A DNA stretch of 40,186 nt from Branchiostoma floridae (taxonomy: Eukaryota > Chordata > Leptocardii > Amphioxiformes > Branchiostomatidae). A program made the translations under genes and the position numbers. The first letter of the stretch is position 1; every line of letters begins with the position of its first letter. The stretch is taken from assembly GCF_000003815.2 (NCBI RefSeq), contig NW_023365693.1, positions 1 through 40,186 on the forward strand, written 5' to 3'. The notes beneath the pieces are model-generated. The model was given only the letters and a program-made list of their open reading frames with translations. It did no database searches and was not told the DNA's origin. Of this stretch, positions 26,201 to 35,800 are shown piece after piece.

Positions 26201-28180
26201 AGTTAAGCAAATTATTATGTGCAGTCCAGTCAGTACTTGGATTGGAGACCACCAAGGAAGACCGGATGGATGCTGTAGCCCGACCAAGAATTCATGGATT
26301 CTTTTTTTGGAAGGAACAAAAAATAGGTCCCGTGTCCGAGGAGGTGCCACAAGCACATAAAACAGCCTCATTACTAAAACATTGGGTACCTACTAACTGC
26401 AAATAATACATCAGTTGTAATACTATTGCCTTGAAGTGGTCTGATAACCCTACTTTGAACAATCCTGTTTAAGAAAAAAAGAAGCTAAAGGAATTGCACC
26501 TGTATGTGTTGTTTCATGTTCCCCTTGTGCCACGTGCTGTACTCACACAGAGAACAATGCACCACTCTGATGTTGGGGTGCTCTTGGACATGGTCTAGCA
26601 GCTCCACTTTGCTGTTTGTTGCAAAACTGCAGGAAGGACAGCGACGAAGTCTGGTGCTCGTTTTCTCATCTTTGGTGGTAGATTTCTTCACAGCAGAGAT
26701 GGGTTGTTTCTGATTCTTCTATCGGAAAAAGTGAGATTAGTTTTTGCCATGTCAGATAGAGCAAACACCTGTGGAAGAAAATTTTCAAATTAAACATTGA
26801 AACATGTAACAGTTACATGTGTATATAAATGTGTTTAATTCTTCTTCATTGATAATAAAGGACCTTCTCAACTATTTCATGCTGCTTGCATGTAGAACAC
26901 AAATGTTCTGTACTTAAAGGGTTCATGCCAGTAGTATAAGAGATACTCAGATAGCGAGTTGGTTTGAAATAAGAATATGAGCAACTGTGAATATGTGACG
27001 CACTGGCATGCAGAAAGCAGATGGAAGATAAAAGGGCTATATATTATTATGGTTGTATATGGCCTCCTTCGGTCAATATTGACCATGGTAAAATCCTACT
27101 CGATATCAGCCATACAGTGTCGACTAATCTAAATATCAGCTAGTAATGCAATCTGCTGACATCTCGGTAGGCAACAGTTATAGATGTAATCATGTACCGT
27201 TAAACAAAAACAGTGATCGCTTGTATATAAAGCACTTTTACAGAGCTCACTGTACACATGTGTGGGCAACAGGAATTATGGGTAATTTGTTGTAGGTGAA
27301 TGCCCATCAGAAGTAAACAGTATTGTCTCAACCATTGTAAAGATAGTAACAATGCCTGGAACATCATCATCATCATCATCATAGATACCCCAGATAACCC
27401 CGCGAGGTGCAAAGTAGGGGGATGAGTTGAGGTCCCGGGTTAGGGCGGGCAGGCCGCCTGCCTGGCACGGAAGCACTCAACGTTGGGAGCACTTACAACC
27501 GTGCCAGGCAGGGAATTCCACTCCGGAATTGTTCTGGGGAAGTATGAGAATCTGTATGCAGCTGTGCGGGCAAAAATTGGCATGTACTTGAGTTGGTGGC
27601 TACCCCGAGTCCGCCCTTGGGTTGGTTTGAGCAAGTTCCCTGTATCTATGTTAATCCTGTTATTAACGAGCTTATAAAAAAGGTGAGGCGGGCGTTCCTC
27701 CTCCTTTCGAAGACATAACGGCGTCAGACTCTGCAAAAAGCCAGCAAAATATTTTTTGACATAATTACCCATTATGGATTCTTGAACGCAACAAGAAGAT
27801 GAAGAACAATATCCGTCGTTCTCCCAAACATATGTAAAGTTAGTTCTCTTAACCATATGTTAACTTTACATATGGTTGAGACAACATTTTTTAACAACGT
27901 TCATAATTTTAATGTTCCTCCCATGGAGTTTTCAGTACTTACCAGTTCAAGTCTTACAGTTTATACGAAGACGCCCAAAAGCGCAGATTCAAGGAAAGGC
28001 TAACACCTTCTCTCCCTTTACTGAAGAAACTACGACCAAAACTAGCTGTTAGCAAATGTGGGTGGGGAGGGGGGCGTGTCCAGAACTTCTGTGCAACGAT
28101 ACAAATACAGGTTGTTAAAAGTTGTTCCTACGGTTTCTTTAGACACTCCATACCTTTTTTGCTTGTTTCCTTGTCCTCAT
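23255..28180 (-). CDS. C2H2 zinc-finger protein, 11 fingers, six exons, complete
   Basis: A probable nuclear DNA-binding transcription factor; I do not recognise a specific orthologue. Exons: 28180-28154, 26718-26500, 25681-25511, 25266-25052, 24489-24343 and 23522-23255. Junctions are GT-AG with matching phases; the total is 1047 bases, 348 residues plus stop. Exon 1 encodes only MRTRKQAKK, a basic start, followed by more basic residues. Eleven CxxC...H...H fingers follow with almost no other domain. Fingers 2 and 4 have their last His supplied across a splice junction (HIQ|MH, HMK|VH) and finger 7 is also split. Several have the CxxCxYS/T...K form seen in REST- and ZFP64-like proteins. Finger 10 has an unusually long His spacing (HYGEGEDH). 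There is no KRAB, SCAN or BTB domain. The start is chosen as the first ATG giving a basic leader joined in frame to exon 2; there is no upstream in-frame stop close by. Confidence 0.88.
23668..23712 (+). repeat. Decayed hammerhead-associated repeat
   Basis: The stretch CTCTGGGGAAGATGTCTGAC then AAACATCGAAACGTAAGCAGG resembles the hammerhead family (CTGANGA, ATGT stem, GAAACGT) with core changes. A relative is at 21349-21397, and minus-strand relatives are at 25757-25800 and 26098-26145. It is unlikely to be active. Confidence 0.5.
23772..23921. mobile_element. Small MITE with about 30-base imperfect inverted ends
   Basis: The left end CAGATCCTGCTAGCATAAGA continues TAGTATCAAAA; the right end is the inverse, TTTTTGATACTATCTTAT then CACCGTAGGATCTG. 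About 150 bases, no coding sequence, in the intron before the last zinc-finger exon. Confidence 0.75.
24020..24170 (-). mobile_element. tRNA-like SINE fragment
   Basis: On the minus strand a B-box-like GGGTTCGATTCTGGC is followed by GGGATGTTAAGCTGTGGTCC, a tail motif common in animal SINEs. The A-box part is unclear. It lies in the intron 23523-24342. Confidence 0.5.
25319..25409 (-). pseudogene. Partial copy of zinc-finger exon 4
   Basis: It repeats the interior of exon 4 (about 25145-25232), offset by 176 bases, with CTCAGCACACAGGAACGAT, TCCAGACTGCCTTTCGTTCT and GCGGAGTATTCG. Unlike most copies in this window it does not include the exon boundary itself. It lies in the intron upstream of exon 4. 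Confidence 0.85.
25757..25912 (-). repeat. Two decayed minus-strand hammerhead-associated repeats
   Basis: On the minus strand, 25800-25757 contains CTGAGGAAGATGTCTGATAG then GCATCGAA, and 25912-25863 contains TTGATGAAAGAGAGTGGATG. Core residues are altered in both, and the GAAAC-GTC end is missing in the first. They sit in the intron between zinc-finger exons 2 and 3. Confidence 0.45.
25941..26038 (-). pseudogene. Acceptor-side copy of zinc-finger exon 3
   Basis: It begins after a CACCTCCAG acceptor and repeats the first 98 bases of exon 3 (25681), encoding MHSQEDILSCEKCNYTTTRQ and on to the zinc-finger histidines. It differs by synonymous and conservative changes (Val/Ile, Ser/Asn, Lys/Arg) and ends without a donor. 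Confidence 0.9.
26098..26145 (-). repeat. Hammerhead-like motif with altered core
   Basis: On the minus strand: GTCA, CTGACAA (expected CTGANGA), a perfect 6-bp stem II AGATAA/TTATCT around TGGATG, GAAAC and GTT. The core change and loss of stem I pairing argue against activity. Confidence 0.45.
26181..26365 (+). mobile_element. 5S-rRNA-derived SINE
   Basis: Bases 26189-26280 align with most of 5S rRNA: CTCGATCTCGAAAGTTAAGC, CAGTCAGTACTTGGATTGGA, GACC, and GGATGCTGTAGCC near the end. The 5S internal promoter parts (A box, intermediate element, C box) are recognisable. The following about 85 bases (GACCAAGAATTCATGGATTC and onward) are not 5S and form the SINE body. It is not a 5S gene: the first quarter is missing and the sequence is diverged. 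Confidence 0.82.
27360..27856 (-). mobile_element. Non-LTR retrotransposon 3' end, 5' truncated
   Basis: A minus-strand frame of 138 codons (27856-27440) carries the reverse-transcriptase C-terminal signature FYKLVNNRINIDTGN, RTRGSHQLKYMPIFARTAAY and FSYFPRTIPEWNSLPGTVVS, common to CR1/L2/Jockey-type LINEs. The element ends in a GAT repeat (27364-27381), typical of a CR1-like tail. It lies in intron 1 of the zinc-finger gene in the same orientation. At its 5' edge is a hairpin (CATATGTAAAGTTA and its inverse, about 27829-27874). Confidence 0.85.
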
Positions 28181-28273
28181 GACGACACTAGGGCCGCAAA
28201 TCTTCCGTTTTAGACTAAAAACAAGCTGCGCACCTGTTAAACAAACTATCCGCGAAGGCGGAAGCGTTTCATA

Positions 28274-28286
28274 AGGTCAAAGTTCA
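28274..28286. promoter_or_regulatory. DR1-type nuclear receptor element upstream of the zinc-finger gene
   Basis: AGGTCA-A-AGTTCA is a near-consensus direct repeat with one-base spacing, the form bound by HNF4, RXR or PPAR-type receptors. It lies about 95 bases before the minus-strand ATG at 28180, next to a GGCGGAAG (ETS-type) string. Function is inferred only. Confidence 0.45.
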
Positions 28287-28460
28287 TAAAGTAACCTGAT
28301 TACCAAAATATGCAAAGAATATCCGCTTGGCGAGCTTGCCTTGCTTGCGTGCATTTATATTTTACGTACACGGTTAATGTATAACAAGCTTTTCTGTATC
28401 CAACGTACGTCTATAAAACACATGAAGTCATTGAAAAGCCTGTATACAATCAAGTTGAAT

Positions 28461-28674
28461 TACTGTAAATTACTGTAAGTTCGCGGGGACTTACCTTCGC
28501 GGTAGCGGGAAAATGGAGTGTTCGCAGGTGGTTTTACGTTCGCGGAAGCGGCATAGACTGTAGTCACATACTGTAATTGTATAATGTTAGCAGTGGTTTT
28601 AAATTCGCGGTGAAGTGGCCATCACCAAAACCGCGAAAATAAAAACAACTGCGAACATATTTGCATTTACAGTA
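28461..28674. mobile_element. MITE with TACTGTAAAT ends
   Basis: The terminal inverted repeat is TACTGTAAAT/ATTTACAGTA. The interior repeats TTCGCGG, TTTTAAATTCGCGGTGAAG and CGCGAAAATAAAAAC. About 214 bases, non-coding, upstream of the zinc-finger gene. A second internal TACTGTAA follows the left end. Confidence 0.75.
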
Positions 28675-28739
28675 GTTCTTTATAACTGTTGAACCCCTGT
28701 CATTAATTTCCCTTCTACATGACACAGACTTTTGCAAGT

Positions 28740-29800
28740 GACAGTATATGAAACGGCTATGACTAAGAAAAAGGCATATGGTAGTGGCACAGATTTAGCC
28801 TTTAGTTATCAACACATCTCCAATTGAAGTGGAATTCTTTTAATGAATGCATGAATATTACCGTTTTGAGTTAATGACCCTCAAGTGTGTGTGTTCCCAG
28901 GTGTAGGTCTCTTAACACTAAAAAAAATGTAAGAAAAATTACATTAGGACCACGTGATGGCAACGTATGGTAACGATTGGACACAACCATAAACTATCTT
29001 AAGTCACTGCCATTTCTTATACAATTACGCGGGAAACGTTGTCTTCAATCAACGTGATATCAATGAAAGCGATGTTATACAATTTTTCTACAATTTCTAA
29101 TTCAACCTAACTGTATTGTACAGTTGTATAATGATTGTTTATGGCACTGATACAGATTTAGCGTTATTTATCTCTAAGCTATCTCCGATCTTTTACCAGC
29201 TGCACCCATGACTTCATAAATATTAATGCTTGAACTTAAGGATCGTCAACTGTGCAAGATCCCAAGTTGTTTGTTTACTTTCCAAAAATTAAAAGAAAAA
29301 TAGATTTCGGCCACGTGGTGACAACGCACGGTAACGATTGGTCAAGACTTTAAACCATGTTAAATCATAGTTGTTTCTTATGCAGTCTACTAAGGTAAAG
29401 TTTGCCTTAAATATAGAAGTGGAATTAATGAACGGGGTGTTATCTAATCTTTATACAGAACCATATGGTATCAATTTTATAAAAGAATAGCAAAACAGTT
29501 ATCATTGCTTATTATAAAATAATATCTCAAATCTTATTGGATTCCTTTTCCCAGCTAATGAAAGTGATGAATAATTATGACGTAAATCTTCCCAGGTGTG
29601 TGCATCCGACAGGTGAGATCCCAAGTGATGACCACGTATGGTAACGATTGGTCAAAACTAACCATTTTAAGTCAAAGCCATTTCGTATACAATTACTTTG
29701 GAGAGTGTCTTAAATAAAAGTCCATTTAATGAAAGTACTAATATATAATTTGTCTATGGTATCAACGTTATGAAATTATAATAGCAAAACAGCTTTCATC
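28740..29800. repeat. Three spaced degenerate repeats with an E-box and inverted CCAAT core
   Basis: Cores lie at 28948-28980, 29309-29341 and 29627-29651. Each includes a form of CCACGTGATGGCAACGTATG followed by GTAACGATTGG; the first two have the E-box CACGTG and all have ATTGG. Around each core are further shared strings such as GGCACAGATTTAGC, CATTTCTTATACAATTAC and GAAAGTG...ATGAATA. Spacing is about 360 and 310 bases. There is no coding frame. It could be an old tandem duplication, a transposon or an enhancer. Confidence 0.65.
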
Positions 29801-30365
29801 TGTTTGAAAATTCCTATTCCTAATGCATATAGACAAACCATCGATCATAAAACATCTGTTTTTTTTAACTCCACCATAACTGAAAAGCGAAAAGTTGAAT
29901 TTATCCATAGCTAACGATAGTTTTATGTTGTATCTGATGTCCTGCTTTGACCTGTACTGAGCCGTGTATGTGCATGTACACACATATGTGCATATACACA
30001 CATACACATATGTAAGAGTGATAGTGTGGTCATTGGGAGAGGAGCATCAGTTGATACCTGATGATTAACTTGATGGGAATGTTAGCACTAGTATCATTTT
30101 GGCGATTGCGTTGAAAGAAAATGCGCATAAACTTCAGATTCATCCATCCACGCATCAAGTGTCATTCAATTTCAGACTAGACCCACTTATTCATTCACAC
30201 TGTCACTTCACAGCATTGTTATCAGACTTAAGACAACAGACAAGTTTTAACGCGTTGTGGCATAATTTATTCACTTTCAGATCTTCGTACAATATTCAAT
30301 TTCTTCTCATTTAATTGTAAAACGGCATTTTAGGTAGGGCATTGTACTATACAATATTTACAAGG
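29801..30365. other. Spacer with candidate poly(A) signal of the matrix-protein gene
   Basis: No gene seen. CA/TG-rich short repeats at 29955-30010. A minus-strand AATAAA lies at 30266-30271, about 435 bases after the stop of the VWA-ZP gene, and is a plausible poly(A) signal. Confidence 0.45.
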
Positions 30366-30366
30366 C

Positions 30367-30477
30367 GTTCGACTGTTCGTTTACGTCATCTATTCGTGCG
30401 GTTACGTCATCAAATCGTGTTGCGCGGAACTCTCGAAGGAAGGTTGGATGTGATCATGTGACGCCGAACAGTCGAAC
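30367..30477. mobile_element. Short inverted-repeat element in the 3' UTR of the VWA-ZP gene
   Basis: GTTCGACTGTTCG at 30367-30379 is perfectly inverted at 30465-30477; a weaker CGTCA/TGACG pairing continues inward. It is 111 bases and MITE-like. If the poly(A) signal at 30266 is used, it would lie in the mRNA and could form a hairpin. Confidence 0.6.
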
Positions 30478-30705
30478 TTCTGCCACGACCTGAAAAATAA
30501 GAGAAACAAGGTCACGGAAAAGTCCATGAACAAAAAGAAATTCATTGTTTTTCAATTAGTTCAGCAAAATTACTGGGAAAAAATACATATATTGCGATAA
30601 AGAAAAGGCCGATTCTGTGCTTTTGGACATTGGAAATGTTCTTTAAACTTAATACCAAATTTAACATTTTCGCAAAGAAATGAGGAAATTTTGAAAAATT
30701 ACCTT

Positions 30706-32868
30706 CTACGATTTGGGAACGAGAGTCTCGTCCACGTCGTCGAAGAGGATCATGGGGGCTGGAGCAGTCACGTGATACAGGGCCACGCCGGGTGTCGTTG
30801 CGAGGTCGCGACGCCGCCTACCGGCCGTAGCACAACCTGCAGATGAGAAAAGGAAAATGATTAGGCATGGTTGCAACGATACACTGAAACTTTTATCCGT
30901 CTTACAACCTTTGCAAACAAATTGCTAGTTTACTACGTTGAAGAGACGTTATATGGACGGACTGCCACAAAAATAATGGCATTAAGAGGAGAGCAAAAGA
31001 CATGGGTACAATCAGTTCAGTTCAATCAACAATGTTAAAATATGCATACATCTTAAGGTAATGAACATCTTGAAACGAGGTAGAGTGTTTAAAAGCAGTT
31101 TGGGATAGGCAACATACTGATATTAATCTACAGTGATAAAATGCATTTACGAAAAGTTGTATGTTTGCTCAAGATCTTATAAAGATCTAAGAAACTCGCT
31201 AATGTCTTTAAGACGGGTCCCGACCTTGTGAGCAGCGGTTGCCGACAGCAGAAGACTTGCAGATGAGAACGTCAGCGTGCAGGTACACCTTGGGGTAGTC
31301 CGTGGCGAACTTGAAGGCCTGGAAACCGAACCTGATGACGGCGTGGTTCGGAGCCGGGTACACCACGTAGGTCGGGTCAACTCCGCAGCTGGAGGGAGGA
31401 AAGACAACATGAACAGGTTAAGACTTTCCAAAATAAAGTCTTTGATTTGTATATAGGCCAGGAAGGCAGTTTTAAACAAGGCCGAGCGAAAAGACGTAGA
31501 CATGTACTATANNNNNNNNNNNNNNNNNNNNNNNNNNNNNNNNNNNNNNNNNNNNNNNNNNNNNNNNNNNNNNNNNNNNNNNNNNNNNNNNNNNNNNNNN
31601 NNNNNNNNNNNAAGATGTAAAATAAAAGGTATTACCCATTGTTGATGATGTCATAAAGAGGCCCGCCGGTTCGCGCCGTGGAGGGCGTGGCCTCGCCAGT
31701 CAGGACCAGGATGCTCAGGTCGGGGTCAGAGGCCAACAGCTGGACTTCCACGTACACCTGTCAAGGACAAGGGGTCAAGGTCAAAATTAGAAGTTACAAA
31801 GAAGGAATCAAGTTTTACACTGCAAGAACTAGATACAAGAAACATATTTTCGGTCATTTTTAATTTGCTTTTGGGGTGCAAAATAACAAACATTTTAAAA
31901 TACCAAAAATATAACCCTAGTTGGCAGCGATTGTCAATTCGTTTCTTTTTCAGGCCTCAATTTTATGAGTGGTCCCGTTCATAAAGCACATAACAGCCTT
32001 GAAACAAGATTTTGGTAAGGCACAAGGTTTTTAGGAGTGGCCCAGTCCATAATGCTTGCAGAGAGCATCACTGAAGTTCTAAAGATTCTGGCAACGCGCA
32101 AGGAGCGGAGCGATCCGTACCTGTTCGCAGACCCTGTAGGTGACGGGGTAGGGCTTGAAGCTGGTGCAGACGCTGTCCGTGCAGAAGTGCATGATCACAT
32201 TGATGTCGCCCGTACCGACGGCGGAGTACCTAAGAGGAAAGCGGAAATAAAGCATTGTATCAAACCGTTCGGTAATAACGAATACAACGAATAGCGTGCT
32301 CTTAGGCTACCAAGGCAGGGTTGATGTAAGGCATTGATACGAGAGCCAACGCTGTGTGGGAGGGTGTGACAACTAAATGGAAGTTAGAACTCAATGCCAA
32401 ATAGCTAAGATTTAGTTCGTAGAATCATTGTAAGCGTTTGAAGAATGGTTAGCTGAGAAAAGGCTGTTATAACGATGGATGGCGAAATGCCATTCTCTCA
32501 ATTCGAAACAATACGGTATACATAGTGATGTTGCACCGAAGCAAAATGGCTCATTGAAAAATAAGTAGAGAATGATTTGGAATGTAAAAAAAATTTGGTT
32601 TGCACAATTAACCGGTAAAAATACATTTTACAAACGACCAAGATCCAGAGTTTTGTTATCATGGCAACGCATTTGTCAGAAAACCCAATGACGGGAAGTC
32701 TTACATTTCGGGAACCTGTATGGGGTCGAAGTCTCCGGACACCTGGAGTCTGCGTGGGATCTGGCACTGGATTCTCATCTCGAACCCGCAGTCTCGGATA
32801 ATCTCGCCGGCTCTCGCGAGAGACTCGTCCGTCACCATGTTGTCGTATATGATGTAGTCTGGTGTTTC
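30706..32868 (-). CDS. ZP domain continuation, furin site and C-terminal tail
   Basis: Exons: 32868-32705 ([18 protein letters not shown] and [17 protein letters not shown]), 32229-32121 (VNVIMHFC-like strand, YRVCEQ), 31757-31636 ([18 protein letters not shown] and ATPS, the ZP-C region), 31388-31225 ([13 protein letters not shown] and [12 protein letters not shown]) and 30836-30706. The last exon has [10 protein letters not shown], a furin-type consensus cleavage site as in other ZP proteins. It then has 33 residues with no hydrophobic stretch and a TAG stop. There is therefore no membrane anchor and no GPI signal. Confidence 0.9.
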
Positions 32869-35800
32869 CTGAAATTTCAGACAAGTTAACAGATGACATC
32901 ACAAGTAAAAACGGGCGGTTCTATCAAGATAAAGTAAGGGATGTTCGTAAGCAATGTATATTTTGTGCCACCTAGGGACCATTGGTGGATACTGCAATAC
33001 TTAGCCATACTCCGAAGCACAGTGGTACAAAGACTAAATACGACTACAAATATCTAAAACACAACTGCCATCCATAAATGACGATGTTTAAAGACAGCAA
33101 GGTGGTGTTGCTAACGTGAAGAAAGTTAAGAAAAGTCAGAAAATGATCGGAAAAACGCCAGACTCACGTAAGACGTAGTTCCGCAGCTGTTGAGAGGCGA
33201 CTTCATGATCATGTGCGTGCCGTTACTGGTGGCGCGGCAGGCCGGGTCCACGAGCCGCAGGTTGGAGGTGCGCACTTTCGGGAAGGACGCGGCGGCCAGG
33301 TCGATCTCCAGAGTACTGTCGGAGCAGGAGACTTCCACACTTGGAGGAGGGGGTGGAGGTGGAGGAGGGGGAGGTGGCGGAGGAGGTGGCGGAGGGGGAG
33401 GCGCTGGAGCGGGTGGAAGCGGCTGTGGTGGAGGAGGCGGAGGGGGTGCTGGAGCAGGTGGGGGAGGAGGGGGTGGAGGAGGCGCCGGAGCGGGTGGAGG
33501 AGGTGGTGGAGGGAGTGGCTGAGGAGGAGGGGGAGGTGGAGGAGCTGGAGCAGGAGGGGGAGGAGGGGGTGGGGGAGCCGGGGCCGGAACCGGATACGGA
33601 GCCGGAACTGGATACGGAGCAGGGGCTGGTACGGGATATGGAGCGGGGGCCGGAACTGGTGCCGGGGCTGGTACGGGAGCGGGAGCAGGGGGAGGTGGGA
33701 GTGGTTGTGGTGGGGGAGGGGGAGGGGGAGCCGGGGCCGGAATTGGTGCAGGAGCTGGTACGGGATATGGTGCCGGAGCTGGTACCGGATAGGGTGCCGG
33801 AGCCGGAGCTGGTACCGGAACTGGAGCGGGAGCAGGTACCGGATATGGAGCGGGGGCTGGAATTGGTGCAGGGGCAGGAGCTGGTACCGGATACGGTGCC
33901 GGGGCTGGTACGGGATAAGGAGCCGGCGCTGGAGAGGGTACCGGATACGGTGCCGGGGCTGGAACTGGATACGGTGCCGGGGCTGGTACGGGATACGGAG
34001 CCGGCGCTGGAGAGGGTACCGGATATGGTGCCGGGGCTGGAACTGGATACGGTGCTGGGGCTGGTACGGGATACGGAGCCGGGGCCGGTACTGGATACGG
34101 AGCGGGAGCTGGAACCGGGTATGGTGCCGGGGCTGGAACTGGATACGGCGCTGGTGCCGGAACGGGATACGGAGCCGGCGCTGGTACGGGGTAAGGGGCC
34201 GGAGCCGGAATTGGGTATGGCGCTGGAGCCGGAGCCGCTGAAACGAAACGAAAACGAACAAGTTTGAACGTTACATAATGTTACGCAAGACAGTATTGAA
34301 GTCAAGTCTGGTTTGAAGCTGCATTTTCCTTCAAAATATTGCAGTTTGAAATTATCGTCCGTCGACTTAAGTCACAGGCCACTCCGCTGATAAAGGTGAG
34401 AACTACTCACGAAGTACGGGTGCAGGCAGAGCGAAGATGTCCTGAATAATCTCATTAAAAGAAACAGGGATATAGGTCACCCAACGGATAAAGGTTAAGT
34501 AGCGGTAACATTACTCACGAACTACGGGTGCAGGCAGAGCGAAGATGTCCGCCAGCAGTGCGCTGATGATCCCTGAGAGCGCGCTGAAGTCGCCCACGTG
34601 GAAAACCTTCCCAGTGGAACCCGCGATGGCCTGCAGCTGCGCGTTGTAGGACGCGTCGTTCATCAGCCCGATCCCGATGGAGTACAGCACGATGCCCTGG
34701 GGACGAGAACAAACAACTCGGTTGATGAAAGTCGAATGAGAATGTAGGATAAAGATACAAATATGGATGGATTAACAAATATGGATGGATTGAGAAACTT
34801 GAGAACACAAGTATTGAAAGACAGGGACCTAAGTTACAGCGCGATGTTCAGATAATGACAGCAAAGAACTTGATATTTGTTATCCTAAAAACAAAACCAA
34901 GATTTTAAATTGGAAGTTATTAAAAATTTCCAGACACTGAAATATTGAAACAGGGACCGAAATAGCTGCAATTTAAAATTGAAAATGACAGTTTTTAAAG
35001 ATGTCAACGAAGAATGAATTCAAATAATTTTCATGAAGGAACAATGTAGCAAAAAACATCACCCAAGATCTTCTAAGAGTACTTGGAGAAGACGAAATGT
35101 GCAATTTCATATGATTTGTGCGAACGCCCGGCATTGAATTAAGTCTTGTCCAATAGGAGCAAGAAGCGGAAGGAAAGAATATTTCATCTACCAGTACTTG
35201 TCACTTACCGCTTGCTGCGCAGAGCGGGAGGCCTGTGCGATGTCCATGGCGCCGATGGAAGTCTTCCCGTCCGTGATCACTATGCCAACGTGACGTATAT
35301 CCGGTCGGATAGGGGCTGCATAGAAAAAGCAATAAGAGCTTAAAATCTTAACTTGCTCGAGGAGGTGAATTGAGGTGAATTGAGTTGAAAAGACTTCTTC
35401 AGGTTAAATGTTCAGAAATCAAGTCTAAACTTCTAAAACATGCAGTTAGGTGATCTTAGAACATTTAGATAGTTGACATTTTTGATCACAAATGTCATTT
35501 GTAGATCGAATAACTGATCTAAGTTGTCCGATTTCTCAGGATCCCAGTTACGGGAATGAACATTTCCATAATCTAATTTCTGAACAAAGAAAGCAAGGTC
35601 AAAGTTGAGGAGGTCGTGACCTTCCTTAACATGAAAGAAGGTCAAAGTTAGTAAAAGGTCGTGACCTTACCGAACATGTAGTCCTTAGCGAACATGATGG
35701 CCTCCCCGGTGTAGGTTCCAGGTCCGTCCATATAAGGAATGGCGCAAATGGCGGCGTCCACACCGGCGTTGTTATAGTTATCCTCCAGGCCGAACTCTTC

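Noticed and set aside
26181-26280. 5S rRNA gene
   Set aside because: The 5' quarter is missing, the sequence is diverged, and it is fused to a non-5S body, so it is a SINE.
27200-27412. Short frame with a poly-methionine run
   Set aside because: It is the GAT/ATC microsatellite tail of the LINE read in one frame.
33209-34305. Very long open frames (about 310-360 codons) on both strands in the Gly/Pro-rich region
   Set aside because: They are other-frame readings of the PAPAPYPV/polyproline exon. The real frame has no ATG but joins in phase to the VWA and ZP exons, and only that frame continues into [15 protein letters not shown].
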